The notes beneath the pieces were generated by a model, which did no database searches, was not told the DNA's origin, and saw nothing but the letters and a program-made list of their open reading frames with translations. Made by a program: the position numbers and the translations under genes. This document shows, piece after piece, positions 34,438-45,900 of a stretch of 64,000 nt of DNA (positions within the stretch are counted from its first letter, which is position 1; every line of letters starts with the position of its first letter). Source of the DNA: Gyrodactylus bullatarudis (taxonomy: Eukaryota > Platyhelminthes > Monogenea > Gyrodactylidea > Gyrodactylidae); assembly GCA_012064415.1 (NCBI GenBank), contig SSNU01000157.1, positions 705,556-769,555 on the forward strand, read 5' to 3'.

Positions 34438-36492
34438 TTATTTGATTGATAAAATAGCCAATTTTTTGCATTCCTCGTCAGTCTCTCGTCTTATCAAATC
34501 CATCATGGACATTTTGACACTTGAGAGGAATGACTCTAAACTTTTATTGTCATTCAAAGAGAATATTATACCCATGGTTGTTATAGTTGAGCGGCGGACA
34601 ACAGGATCCGAATGGTCCAGGTAGTTTTGACATAGGCTAGCCAAATCTTCGGTCATGTTGAACCAGTTCACGGATGCCTGAGAAGCAGCATAGACCACGC
34701 CAATTGATGAGATCATTCTTGCCGTGATAAATGACTCGTGTTGATCGTTATTATTAGTGTTAGATGCTCTGAGAATGTTCAACAGTCCATTGAATACAAG
34801 TGGACAGTGTTCTAGGAATAGATTAGCATGACCTTGCTCCTTCTTTCTCTTGTAGGCTTCGATGCTAGACTTGAGTGAGTTACTCTTTATTCTCATCTTA
34901 CACTGGGATATCTGAATGGTAGCATTTGTTATGGTGTAAATTATATCATTTCTTATAGATATTGCTGTCCTAACATTAGACAGCTCTCCAAGAATGTAGC
35001 TAAAGACACGAGGTGGATCAATGCAGGTGATTGCAGTCAGAGATTTTAGCCGGTTCGTTTCCATCTCTTCGTTATCATGGGGTAAACTGAGATAGAGCAG
35101 AGTCCTGGACACTTCCAGACTCATCTCTTTTGCCATTATAGGATGACTGAGAAGAATTTGTTCCATTCTACCTAGGCATCGAGTAAAGAGCTTATTATCC
35201 TCTACTGAATCAACAAGAATGCCATCTAAGCATTCTCTAACATAGTAGGGACCGCCAGACGAGTTTCTTTCCCAAATTAAACTCTCTTTTCCTTGTTGAA
35301 TGGGCTGTTTAAAGCCGCCAATTTCATCTTCGTCATCATCGTCACTATCTAATTCTAAAAAGTTGATTTTTTTGGAAATCTCTTGGTCAGTACCTTTTTT
35401 GTCAGTCTTGTGATCCAGATCTTCTGGCTGTAATGTACTTTTCATAGTAGTAAATTTACGAAGGCTCTGAATAAGGTCATTTTCAACAACTTCAAATTTT
35501 AGTTCAGCTTCTTTTGAATCGATCGGCAAGTCCATCATGTTCATAATCCACTGGCCAAGTTCCATACCGAGGTTGCGAACCTCTTTTCGATTCGAGGATA
35601 AATGATTTGAAATCCCGCTGAGGAATGTAGTAAAGTTTTTGGCCAATTTCAAGTAGTCCTTACCAAAATGATTGATAAACGATGCAATAGATACTGATAA
35701 AATGAGCCGATCATTAACAGAAGACTGCTCTATCGACATTTTCTCCGACCAGATTTCACATAATCGTGTAAACAGCGTCTTGACAATGAACTCATCACCC
35801 AGGACTGAAGAACATTTGAATATTGTTGCAATGAGGAAATCAAAAGTTTTCAGAGGTGCTCGTGACCTAATGAAGAATAACCTTTCGATTATTATTTCAA
35901 GTTTACCAGGACTCTGACTGTGGATACTCTCAAAAATAAGTGGGGTTTTTTCATGGGACTCGTGGAGTAAATATGTTATCAAAATCTCTGTAGAATTTGT
36001 CTTCAATAGGGGGATATACTCGTTGATGATATTGGAATCTGTTAATAAATACTTGATAATTACAGGGCGTAGGGATGAATCTGTGAGAATTATATGGGAG
36101 AATAGCTTAGCACAATCTTGCCTGGGATATTTCGATGCATTCTTCAGAAAATTTCCCAGGTAAGTAGAACGTGCGTGGACTGAAATTTCCGGTGTGACAT
36201 TGTACTGGTTACTGAGAGCAATTATTTTAGAATATCCCTCAGTTAGGTTAACCAGGGAATCTTGATCCTTTGAAAAGGCAGTCAAAATCTTTTCATCCTT
36301 CAGGAGAAAATTTACAAGTAAATTTACAGCCTTGAACTTGGAATATATTGATGATTTGAGATGAATTATATCAAAGATACATGTTACATTTTCAAATATT
36401 TTTTCTACTTCATTATACGAATTTTCATTAAAAGTTTCAATAAATTCAATGATCAATTTTTGATTTTCCATTAAATCAAAACAAATAATCAT
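34438..36492 (-). CDS. TELO2: Telomere length regulation protein TELO2 (Tel2)
   Basis: Subunit of the TTT complex (TELO2-TTI1-TTI2), which stabilises PIKK kinases such as mTOR, ATM and ATR. Single exon of about 684 aa from the first ATG at 36492; a second ATG at 36471 begins MENQKL and is equally possible. The protein is an alpha-helical-repeat protein throughout. After a central acidic segment (LELDSDDDDEDE) it carries the conserved C-terminal-domain opening PYYVRECLDGIL, close to the PRYLRDCIEGL consensus of the family. It is shorter than human TELO2 (837 aa). The DSDD sequence matches the CK2-phosphorylated site by which TELO2 binds PIH1D1 of the R2TP complex. Divergent to the gene at 36,698. 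Confidence 0.88.
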   Translation of the reverse strand: MIICFDLMENQKLIIEFIETFNENSYNEVEKIFENVTCIFDIIHLKSSIYSKFKAVNLLVNFLLKDEKILTAFSKDQDSLVNLTEGYSKIIALSNQYNVTPEISVHARSTYLGNFLKNASKYPRQDCAKLFSHIILTDSSLRPVIIKYLLTDSNIINEYIPLLKTNSTEILITYLLHESHEKTPLIFESIHSQSPGKLEIIIERLFFIRSRAPLKTFDFLIATIFKCSSVLGDEFIVKTLFTRLCEIWSEKMSIEQSSVNDRLILSVSIASFINHFGKDYLKLAKNFTTFLSGISNHLSSNRKEVRNLGMELGQWIMNMMDLPIDSKEAELKFEVVENDLIQSLRKFTTMKSTLQPEDLDHKTDKKGTDQEISKKINFLELDSDDDDEDEIGGFKQPIQQGKESLIWERNSSGGPYYVRECLDGILVDSVEDNKLFTRCLGRMEQILLSHPIMAKEMSLEVSRTLLYLSLPHDNEEMETNRLKSLTAITCIDPPRVFSYILGELSNVRTAISIRNDIIYTITNATIQISQCKMRIKSNSLKSSIEAYKRKKEQGHANLFLEHCPLVFNGLLNILRASNTNNNDQHESFITARMISSIGVVYAASQASVNWFNMTEDLASLCQNYLDHSDPVVRRSTITTMGIIFSLNDNKSLESFLSSVKMSMMDLIRRETDEECKKLAILSIK

Positions 36493-36697
36493 AATGATGC
36501 GAAAGAATTGTCTAATACTTTGAATTCGATGAAATTTCAAGAAATTTTAATTTTTTCATTTCTCCTTATTTATACAATACAGTCGAAATGTGACCATGAA
36601 AGATCAAGAGCAGTTGCAAGTATAATATCTAAAGTGATTTGATCCTATTATTTCGATTCAGGATGTTCTTCCTACTATCAATTTCGCAAATGTAAAC
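36493..36697. promoter_or_regulatory. Divergent promoter, TELO2 / zinc-finger gene
   Basis: 205 bp between outward-facing start codons (226 bp if TELO2 starts at 36471). No TATA box recognised. Confidence 0.45.
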
Positions 36698-37335
36698 ATG
36701 ACGGATAAATGCTTTTTAGATCTGACTCAAAGTTTATATAATGAGTTTGAAAGCTCCAAAATGTTTAACGGAGTCAGAGATTGGGAATGTACAATTTGTG
36801 GCAAGAGATTCATAGAACAAAATTTCATTGATTCTCATATGATCAGACGGCATAATCATTTGACAATGGTAATTTTTACATCAATTTGAAGGATTTTATT
36901 TTTCAGAAGAAGAAATTTTGTCTAGCGGATTATTGTGATATTCTACAATGCCATAAAACCTTATCGGTTGAAGACACTTTTTGGAAACGAGTTTTCTGCA
37001 AAGAAGCTGAATTCGAGCAAATGATTAAAAAGTGTACGGCAGCTATTGACATTTGTTTTGACAAAAAGTCCGCTGAAGATCATCTTATTATTGAGTGGTT
37101 TAAAAAAACGTTTTGCTACAATTTAAGCTGTAAAGAATTCTGGGCTGAGCGTAAGCCAGAAGACAGAAATTATTTTAGTTTCTCTGTTTATATAGTAACT
37201 ACATTCATCATGTGTTGTACCTTTTACATTATATTGTGTCTTAGGTGCACCAAAATTAACTCGAATGGTAGTGCATTTGGTCATTTGATTGTTTCCTGTT
37301 TATCGCCTCCAGATATGAAAAATAAAAATAAATAA
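36698..37335 (+). CDS. Unknown protein with one C2H2 zinc finger and a C-terminal membrane helix
   Basis: Exons 36698-36868 and 36907-37335, separated by a 38-nt intron (GTAATT to TTTTTCAG) that keeps frame. The protein has 199 residues. A C2H2 finger (CTICGKRF...HMIRRH) is at about residues 30-52. Next comes a Cys-rich domain with FCLADYCDILQC and several further Cys residues spaced like disulfides. A hydrophobic helix of about 24 residues near 147-170 and a short polar tail end the protein. The ADYCD-type domain looks conserved to me, but I cannot name it. A finger next to a membrane segment is odd for a transcription factor; the Cys-rich part may be lumenal. An earlier exon with a signal peptide cannot be excluded. 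Confidence 0.7.
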
Positions 37336-37531
37336 TATGCGAGAATTCACTCTTTTTCATCCTCGACACTTTATAAGTACATTAATAAGTTAATGTCAGT
37401 TATAAGCCCCTTATCGGGATACTATAAATCTTTCGAATGAAAGGATTTAAATTCGTTTTGGCACAAGAAAAATAAAAAACACGTGCCACTCAAAAGATTT
37501 GTTTGGTAGTTTAAATATAAATCTCATTCAA

Positions 37532-38595
37532 ATGGATCCTAATTTAGATATTGAACACTGGAAAAATCTTGCTAATGAGTATATGCACAAGTAATTAATC
37601 CATTTTTTCATCCTCTAGATTTGAGCAGGAGAGAGAAGAATTCCTCGAATTTCAGTCAAACTCTAGGGAACTAGAATTGGAACTGGAAACTCAACTTGAA
37701 GCGACTGAAAAGGAAAATCAGTTGTTGAAATTTAAGAATGAACAATGTATCGAAGAATTGAACAGATACAAGGTACGTTCTAACTTGAAATTTACCATTA
37801 ACTCAGAAAAGTGCAGAAACAAGAATGGATGAATTCAAAGCTCACAATGATGCCCAAGAAGTCTCGATAAATCAGCTCAAGGAAGAAAATGAAAACTTGA
37901 ACAAGCGAATTAGATATTTAGAGCAACAAAATGACGACCTAGAAAGAGCGTATCGGAATGCAACAGTGTCTCTGGAAGATTTTGAATCTCAACTCAATTC
38001 CGAGTTGGAAAAAAATGCAATGCTTGAAAATGAACTAGACGAAAAGGAAAATCTCCATGTGATAATTCAACGTCTCAAGGATGAAACACGAGATTTGCAA
38101 CAAGAATTAATCGCTCGTCAAAAGAAAAACATTCTAGAGCTGGGCGGGGGTCAGGAAAATTCAGCCCCACAGAAGGACAATCCAGTGTCTCCTATTCCAG
38201 CTACAAATGTTCTTCCCAAGTTAACTCCAAAGCCTCGAAGTCCTCCATCAAGTCTATCGCTTAGTCCAAAGATGTTAATAGCCCAGAAGTCTCTACCTTC
38301 GGAAAATATGAACTTTAATCCGTCTGTTAAAATTGCTGCCATAAGTTTAATATCAGAGCTTCTCACCAAAATATCTGTAAGTTTCTAATCTCTCATCTTC
38401 ATCGAAAACAATTGACAATAGTACAAGGTTCTTGATAATTGTTTTGTTTGAAACCCTTGATACATTTTCGTACCTTTAATAATTGGTTGTCTTATTTTTA
38501 CTCCGTTTTAGAGTATCGAGAGTAAAATGGCTGCCTTGTACAACTTTTATGGTTCTCAGTACGACGAGAAAGCTTTGGCGAGTACAAATCAATGA
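37532..38595 (+). CDS. NDE1: NudE/NDEL1-like dynein-LIS1 adaptor
   Basis: Coiled-coil scaffold that ties LIS1 to cytoplasmic dynein in mitosis and nuclear movement. Four exons: 37532-37590, 37619-37772, 37807-38376 and 38512-38595, with introns of 28, 34 and 135 nt. The product is about 288 aa. The first 160 or so residues are a long coiled coil with the family blocks ELELETQLEATE, NDDLERAYRNATVSLEDFE and ELDEKENL. The rest is Pro/Ser-rich with a short conserved C-terminus (AALYNFYGSQ). The length is a little less than human NDE1/NDEL1 (about 345 aa). Confidence 0.9.
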
Positions 38596-41500
38596 ATAGA
38601 AACACAATTAGAATCAGATTACTTTATCATTCCTTCCCCCCTATCATGTCCAGTTAATGAACTAGAGATCAAATTCAATATACCACGTGCCAGTAAGTTG
38701 ATTATTAAATGCTTTTAAAACTTCCCACCTGGTTAAAATCTTTTCTCGAATTCTAAGAATACTAATGAATACTCTTGATAAGTCTGGATCCTTCTGTTAA
38801 GGTGTTTCTAGCTTCTGATTCAGAGATTGTCAAGACCTGGCAAAATACGTATTTCTCTAAAATAAAGTTCTTTAAAAAACATTCAATACATTTTCTATAC
38901 GTGAATATTTAATTCAAAATACTTTTGAATGAACTATTTTACTACAGCCTTTTTAGAATTATTAAACCATTATTGAATACGTTCATTCAAAAATGAATTA
39001 AACAGTATTTCAAAGTAAATTAAAGTTCATTTGGGGGGTATCACTTTCATTGTAGGATTAATTCCGTAGGACATCATTTCAGGACTTGACTGTACAATGC
39101 GTATAAGTTGAAATAAACATTTATAGTGTATTTTTTTGTAAATCAATATATTTGTATTGTCTTTTAAATTTTCATCCTAGTTTAAAGAGGACTATGTCAT
39201 GTCCTACATCTCTTAGGTTGATATTTATCCGTTGGCTTGACCTCAAGCTGTTGTTTTGTTTTTAAATTTATTTTTCCACTAATTACAGGATCTATTCTTT
39301 AGATTTATATATTTTTCATCTTTCTACAAATAAAATGCTTCACATTCTTGAATAAACACATTCATTTCTATGGTATTATTTGCACTAATCTCTATTTACA
39401 AATTCACCTCAAAACTTATTCGATCCGAAATCTCAATTTTACTTTTACTAATTCTAAAATTACTATGAATGAGTAAATTTTGAAAAACGTCCACTTTAAT
39501 TCATAATTTGGAAACATATTAAAGAAGATATAAACACTAAAACGTAGAAAAAATGGAGAGAAAAGGATAAAAGCTTACATAGGCCAGGTTAGTTGAAGTT
39601 TATACGTATGAATAGTTTTTGTGAGCAAATGTATTAGGTTCGTACATAGATTAATAAAGAAATGTTCTTTAATCCACACATCTTTGGTGTCGTTGCCCAG
39701 ATTTTTGTATAAAATAGAAAAATTCGAAACTGAGGGCGCATTTTTTCTCTGTCTAATAAGCCTTGTTCAGATGATCATTTGATCTTGTAGACAACTTTCT
39801 AATTAGAAACAAGATATTAACGTCAAATGTACATTTCTTATAGGACCATAAGGTTGAATGAGAAATAATAACTTGGAATTTCAAAGAAATTTAAGTTAAA
39901 GTTGAAGAATATAAGAACACACACCATCTGATAGAATTCTCTACAAATAACATTTCGAAATTATTCCTTCATCTTTACGTTTCCGCTATTTGAGTTGAAA
40001 GTTGAGAATTTCGAAAAAAACCAAAAATCTTAAAATTCAAGGTTGATCTTCTACCAGATGATCTCATCTGGGAATCTCTCAAACTATCGATATAGATAAA
40101 AGGGTTTATTATTTAAAGGATTCATTTCGAAATGTGCAATTAATATCAGAATAAATTTTATTTTCCAGCCAAGGCAAACTGACTCCATGTCTGTTTGCCT
40201 TTTCTGCGTGCGTGCTTGCCTGTGAATCTACTCATTGATTTAATCTGCTAATCCCTCATGTGACCACCAAGAGATTATTACAAGAATCAGAACTCATCTT
40301 GAAAATATTAGCCTATTATTATTATTTGGAAAGACCTCTGTATTAGTCTTTATCAGCCCTTGATGTTTATTGCCAAAGACTCTCTCATCTATCGAATTCT
40401 TCTTCTCTTACATGCACTGCAATCCCATCATCATGATCATCTGGGATCATTAGGATAAGTTGTATGAGCTGTATGATATTTTGTTCTAATAATTAACCTA
40501 TTTTATCAATTGTCTCCCGATTGACTATAAATTATGTACAAGATATACATATTATTATATATTGAATAAATAAATTTATTTTTTTGAACTATTCTTCCTT
40601 TCCATTCATGTAAAGACTATAAACAACTGTTGCTGGATCGGTCAAAGATGCCTAATTCTATTCCAGCCAATGAAAAGTGAGTAATTTTTCAAATCCACAA
40701 ATTCATTCAATTGTTTTTACTATTCATGCCTTTTTCTCAATTTCTAATTAATCCATTAGTTTTAATTGATTTTGTAGTAACTTTTCGTATACACATCAAA
40801 ACTGTTAGATACTTCTCATAAAAGGCTCAAAACATCAAGGAGAGATGATGAGAAATCTAATTAACTACACATTGAAATTTCGTAACTCTTTAGTCTGCTT
40901 CTCTTATTCTTATACATATTAGGGGTTTTATTGCATAAGAATGGTATCATTAAACTTTTATTTCATCTATTTCTATCTAAATACTATCTAATAATATCTT
41001 GAAGAGAAAATCAATGATCGAATTCCTTTCAATTTGATTCAATTCTTGCCTCGGTGACTTTGAGATTAAAAATAAGGATATAACAGAAAAAAACAATGTT
41101 GAATAAAAACCCAATTGATGGAAATCTTCAAGACTTTTTTACTTTGCAATGAACTTTCCTTTAATTTTTCTACTCTATGTTCAAGTTTTCTTCTAAAGTA
41201 TTTTCATAAAAATCCATAAACTTATATTGCATACACTACCTAGTTATTTTAACTTCTTGGTCAAAGCTGTCGTTAGTTTAGTGAATTATCGTTTATTTAT
41301 GTTAATTTTACATTTCTTAATGTCTATACTAACCTCTGTGTACAAAAGAGCTTTGCGGAAATAATTTCGATATGGTCTGACGTCAAAATCTGATTTAAAA
41401 ACGCTAGAGGGTGTTCAATAGCACAAAATTTATTAAATTTAAAATTATATCTTACCCTAATGAATAGCTAAGCCACCCGGAATTTAAAAATTCGATAACA

Positions 41501-42955
41501 AACAAATTCTTTTCTTGAGAAGATGATGATTTTGGACTTGAAATGGGTCACTACACTCAAGTTTTTGTTTGAGAATAAATTTGCTAATCGAAACTTGTTA
41601 AGTATACCAATGATAATAGAAATTTTTTTAGTCATTAGAATACACCCCATACTATGAAATGCGTTTGATAGATTTCTTCATTAGAGATGTGAAAAATTTT
41701 TCAACCTATTTTAAAAACCTACTCATCTGATAATACTATGAATTCTAAACATTATTTTTCATAAGATCAAGTATCAAAATGCTCGTCTGTGATAATATTC
41801 AAGTTTAAAGGTCAGACTTTTTTAAAAATCCCGCTAGATTTTCAATGAATTTTTACTATGTTTTCACTAATAAGAGAATTTAGGGGAAATGGGCAATGCA
41901 CGACTACGCATTGGATTGCAAACGAATTTTCAGTTATTTTAGATCTCACAGATCATTGTTATAAAAATTATATGTGAAAAAAATCGTTACAGCTATATTC
42001 TTCATTGAACTAAAATTTATTTAGGACTCAATAAGAATTTAATTCTGTAATTTTCTTTTAGCACTCATCCTTGTACAGATTGAATACGGGTTACTGTAGA
42101 AAAAAGAAAATCTTCAATTTTTCTGAATGAATAGAGTAATCACGTTAATTGATTACTCACCAATTAAATCACTGAAATTAAGGGGTCCTCTTTAATTTGA
42201 TTGGTCGAGATGCAGCATACTTGAATTGTTTCATCGTTCAGCTGTATGTCTCAATTTCGATGATTTGCAACATGATGACCTCAGTTATGAAGTGAGTTGT
42301 AGAAATATTCTTTTTTTGTAATTTTATATTGAAAGAACTTCTTCATATCTGTCATTCTCCACAGATGGGTCCCATGGATGATCAATTTAATTTCTTTTTT
42401 TATGCATTGATCTGATTCAAACTAAAGTGAATGGCGTAATCTTTGCTATGTTTTCTTCGTACATGATGTACAATGCTGTGACTCACCAATTAGTCATTGT
42501 CATATCTCTCTTTCTTCACTGCATTTTTTAGCATTATTTTTAGGTCTAATGTGGAAGTACAGCAACAATACCGTATATGAATCACAGTTGAAAGAATATT
42601 AAGTATTTAAGATGCACCAAGTCTGAATCATTTTTATTCAGTGAATAAATTTTTTTTAAATAATCTAGATTTTACTATTGATGATTTTCAAAAAATTTGA
42701 CCACAACTCTTTTTCAATGAAATGTGTAGCGACATCTTCTATACTATAGTAATTACATACTAAGCATTACATTTTATTTTTTTATTTATTCAAACAGTTT
42801 ACTTTGAACTAAGTTAGTACATCTGTATCATAAATCTGATAGGGAAAAAGGATGTCAACATATTTGCTCACAAGTAATTTTATTATTAGATATCAAAGAT
42901 CAAATTATTTAAAAATCATTATTATTAATAACTACTCAGGGTAAAATTCAAATGT
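38596..42955. other. Intergenic 4.4 kb, no gene seen
   Basis: AT-rich. Only short, low-complexity ORFs; no motif, splice pair or RNA gene that I can support. It separates the NudE gene from the accessory cluster at 43-46 kb. Confidence 0.65.
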
Positions 42956-43627
42956 TTATTCAACAATTCCAATGGGTCCACAGAAATCATTAACCCCAGT
43001 GGCTAAATTAACCAGAACCATGGTCTTTCCAATAACTGTATTCGGCCCCTTCAACTCTAATTTCACACCTGTTAACGAGGGTGGTGTGAATGTATTCGAG
43101 TTGATGCTAACATCCCCAAGATCTCTTGGCGAGTTGCCGGGAATTCCTCTAGGAATATTTGTAAAGGGTTATTAATTTAATAAAGTTACTTGTTAGTAGG
43201 TCGATAAGTAAACTAGGATCATTCTCAAATGTATGATTTAAACAAAAATTAATCTAACGTTCAAGTCAAGGGTGTCGAGAATAAGAAAAAACTGTTGTTT
43301 ACTCACTGATAAGGATCATAGATTGTGCCAACATTGCTACATTTTCCAGTAATGTCTAGATTAGTGAATATTTTCGCTTTGTACTTGGCCGCAGCCCCCA
43401 ATTGGCCAATCATACTAAATGTTAGAGTGGCCGAATTCGCTTCAGCCGGTTGAATCGATACAACCATGATTACATTGGTACCATCCTTGGTCATCATCGC
43501 AGCGGCCTTGTTCACATTCACTATCACAATTACAAAATTCATCTCTCAACTCACTCATGGCACATGCATCCAGTAAACTTAGATAGATCGCCAGGACACC
43601 CAACAACCGGTTAATTGTTTGGCGCAT
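42956..43627 (-). CDS. Secreted Cu/Zn-SOD-like protein without histidines
   Basis: Three exons: 43627-43555, 43520-43307 and 43148-42956, with introns of 34 and 158 nt. Both introns have GTGAGT donors and both preserve frame. About 159 aa. A signal peptide (MRQTINRLLGVLAIYLSLLDACA) opens the protein. The SOD fold shows in GKCSNVGTIYDPY (compare GCTSAGPHFNP), PRDLGDV (compare GDLGNV) and the end DFCGPIGI (compare LACGVIGI). Both disulfide cysteines are kept. No histidine occurs in the visible protein, so every copper and zinc His ligand is gone and dismutase activity is not expected. It is likely a structural or binding derivative acting outside the cell. A TATATATA box lies about 50 bp upstream. 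Confidence 0.75.
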
Positions 43628-43676
43628 ACTACTCACTCACTTTCTTTGTCTTCAACCGGTTTCCACTTGTTTAAAT

Positions 43677-43686
43677 GTATATATAA
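43677..43686 (-). promoter_or_regulatory. TATA box of the SOD-like gene
   Basis: GTTATATATA on the minus strand about 50 bp upstream of the ATG at 43627, much the same position as in the secreted peptide genes. Confidence 0.5.
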
Positions 43687-44240
43687 CCCTTTTTCTCGAG
43701 TGGCTTGACAAATATTTAACTTATCAAGAGGGTCGTGAGAAAAATCTTCTCAGTATTTCAGGTATTTTTCAAGTTTATTCTTTCAAATAAACATGATAGA
43801 CTCTTGATTGACTCATGTTCTTTTGATTTTGTTTTTTATTTCTCATCGAGATTGTTCCTTAAAATAAAAGTCCTGAGCTATACTATATATTAGCTGTGAA
43901 TTCTGAATCGCATTTTCTGATGGGCATAAAAGAAATCCTTTAAATAAACTTCCAAGTGTGCAAAAAGAGATTTTTTAATAGATTTCAAAATAGAAATCTT
44001 AGCAATTCTCGAAGTGAAATGCAAGTTTTTGACTATTTTAGATGTTAACTAAACTGAATCTATTCTAAAACATCTCGAAGCATTTTTGAGAACAAATCCG
44101 AAATATATCTGTATATACCAATACAAGCCAAAAGAAAACATAGTCAGGTAGCAAGCGAACAAACTTAAAGTGAATTTTAAAAAAGTTTATTAAAAATGTA
44201 GAAAAATAGCAACTGGATGGTTTTTAGATGACTTGAACGA
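43687..44240. other. Spacer containing a relic of the 16.5-17.1 kb palindromic unit
   Basis: No gene. Bases about 44,118-44,155 (CCAATACAAGCCAAAAGAAAACATAGTCAGG...) match 17,061-17,106 with several changes, and so form a third, degraded copy of that coding-like unit. Confidence 0.6.
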
Positions 44241-44990
44241 CTAATACTGCAACATTGACGGATCATAAGCCATGATAGGTAGATTCTTGTAGAACAATTC
44301 TGGATCAAAGGGGGGAACTTCCTCTTGTTTTTGATAGCCCTTATCTTTGGTCTTGTCGCTTTCTTTCTTCTTTTTCTCCTTCTTTTCCTTTTTCTTGGTC
44401 TTTTTCTTATCGTCTTCATCTTCAGCATTTTCCGCATTAGATTCCTCCTTCTTCTTTTTTCCCTTTCTGAGCACCTTGGCGATTATTCCCTTTTTCTTCT
44501 TCACGGTTTCATCGTCATCCTTGAGCGCAATATGCGGTCCCATAAATGGATACAGGGTGGGATAGTATTCCGGCTGATGGATCTCAAACATTGACAACAA
44601 ATGCCTGTCGACGTAGTTGTAGAACCGTTGAGTCTTGTCATCAGCGTAGTTGAGAAATTTCACAGCGCCAATCAGGGTCTGCATCAGCATCCTCAGATAA
44701 CCGTAGACGCCATTGACGGCTGTCGGCTCCACGTAGTTCCACACTGCGCACCAGGTCAAGTGCTGCTGAAACTTTTCGGCAAGCTGGTCGATTTCGATTT
44801 GTTGGTCTCTGGTCCTTCGCATGAACTGGACAGTCAACAGTTCTCGGCCTATCCAACGAGTATAGGTCCTCAGCAAAGGCATCGGGTTAAAGCGTTTCTG
44901 CAGCTGATGGAGTTGAAAGAATGTCTCAATCATCTTGTCCATGTCTTCAATATCCTCAGAGTTTGCCCGTGGACATCTTAAACAGTTCAT
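44241..44990 (-). CDS. Unknown protein with lysine-rich tail, copy A (249 aa)
   Basis: Single ORF from an ATG. Residues 1 to about 153 form a helical, aromatic-rich core (MNCLRCPRANSEDIEDMDKM, TWCAVWNYVEP, YYPTLYPFMGPH) that is identical to copy B. The tail is charged: runs of Lys with Glu/Asp, then a conserved end YQKQEEVPPFDPELFYKNLP. No signal peptide or membrane helix. The core is markedly more GC-rich than its surroundings. I do not recognise the family and propose no function. The copies lie head-to-head, 451 bp apart. A 14-nt match just before the ATG ends in TTGTTAG, which could be a splice acceptor, so an upstream exon is possible. Confidence 0.75.
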   Translation of the reverse strand: MNCLRCPRANSEDIEDMDKMIETFFQLHQLQKRFNPMPLLRTYTRWIGRELLTVQFMRRTRDQQIEIDQLAEKFQQHLTWCAVWNYVEPTAVNGVYGYLRMLMQTLIGAVKFLNYADDKTQRFYNYVDRHLLSMFEIHQPEYYPTLYPFMGPHIALKDDDETVKKKKGIIAKVLRKGKKKKEESNAENAEDEDDKKKTKKKEKKEKKKKESDKTKDKGYQKQEEVPPFDPELFYKNLPIMAYDPSMLQY

Positions 44991-45900
44991 CTAACAATAT
45001 GATTTGTTTATTTGTTTTTCCAACTCTTTAATAATCTTGTTATTATAAGCCAAGGGTATCATCGTAGTTAATGAACTTTGTATATTTTTATTTACATTGT
45101 CTTTCATTAGTTGGAGGTCACTTTTTATTAGGATAAGAAATTGCGCTTACATAACCATCATTACACGTGTTTTATTCTCATTTATTTTAGGAAAATGGTC
45201 CTCTCCACCCTATGTGTTGGTGTAAAAGCATTTTGTATCTCTTAATCTCCTCTCTGGGTCTTTGGAAATACTTTGTGTAAATTCTGAACTAAAATTTTCA
45301 GATCTTTTTGAAATGATCATACTTTTTATTCTGGGGAGGGGGGAAGAGGGAAAGAAATACGCAAAAGCTTATAAAAGTAAATTATCCCATTGATAATGAT
45401 TGGTTTCATTAAATGATTTGAGGATTGAATCATATTGTTAGATGAACTGTTTAAGATGTCCACGGGCAAACTCTGAGGATATTGAAGACATGGACAAGAT
45501 GATTGAGACATTCTTTCAACTCCATCAGCTGCAGAAACGCTTTAACCCGATGCCTTTGCTGAGGACCTATACTCGTTGGATAGGCCGAGAACTGTTGACT
45601 GTCCAGTTCATGCGAAGGACCAGAGACCAACAAATCGAAATCGACCAGCTTGCCGAAAAGTTTCAGCAGCACTTGACCTGGTGCGCAGTGTGGAACTACG
45701 TGGAGCCGACAGCCGTCAATGGCGTCTACGGTTATCTGAGGATGCTGATGCAGACCCTGATTGGCGCTGTGAAATTTCTCAACTACGCTGATGACAAGAC
45801 TCAACGGTTCTACAACTACGTCGACAGGCATTTGTTGTCAATGTTTGAGATCCATCAGCCGGAATACTATCCCACCCTGTATCCATTTATGGGACCACAT
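44532..45900. repeat. Inverted repeat: two identical arms of about 470 bp facing head-to-head
   Basis: Arms about 44532-45004 and 45428-45900 are reverse complements with no difference seen over the first 150 or so codons of the two genes plus 14 bp upstream. The arms end abruptly at the GGACC(G/A)CAT codons. The spacer of about 420 bp is unique. The layout is a long palindrome with coding arms. Confidence 0.9.
45369..45377 (+). promoter_or_regulatory. TATA box of copy B
   Basis: TTATAAAAG on the plus strand about 65-70 bp upstream of the ATG of copy B. Copy A has only a weaker TTATAATA word at the matching side, so the two copies do not share a promoter sequence. Confidence 0.5.

Noticed and set aside
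44601..44981. Plus-strand ORF of 126 codons, identical to a minus-strand ORF at 45451-45831
   Set aside because: Both are antisense to the GC-rich core of the lysine-tail pair. They are identical only because the cores are, and they lack an independent signal.
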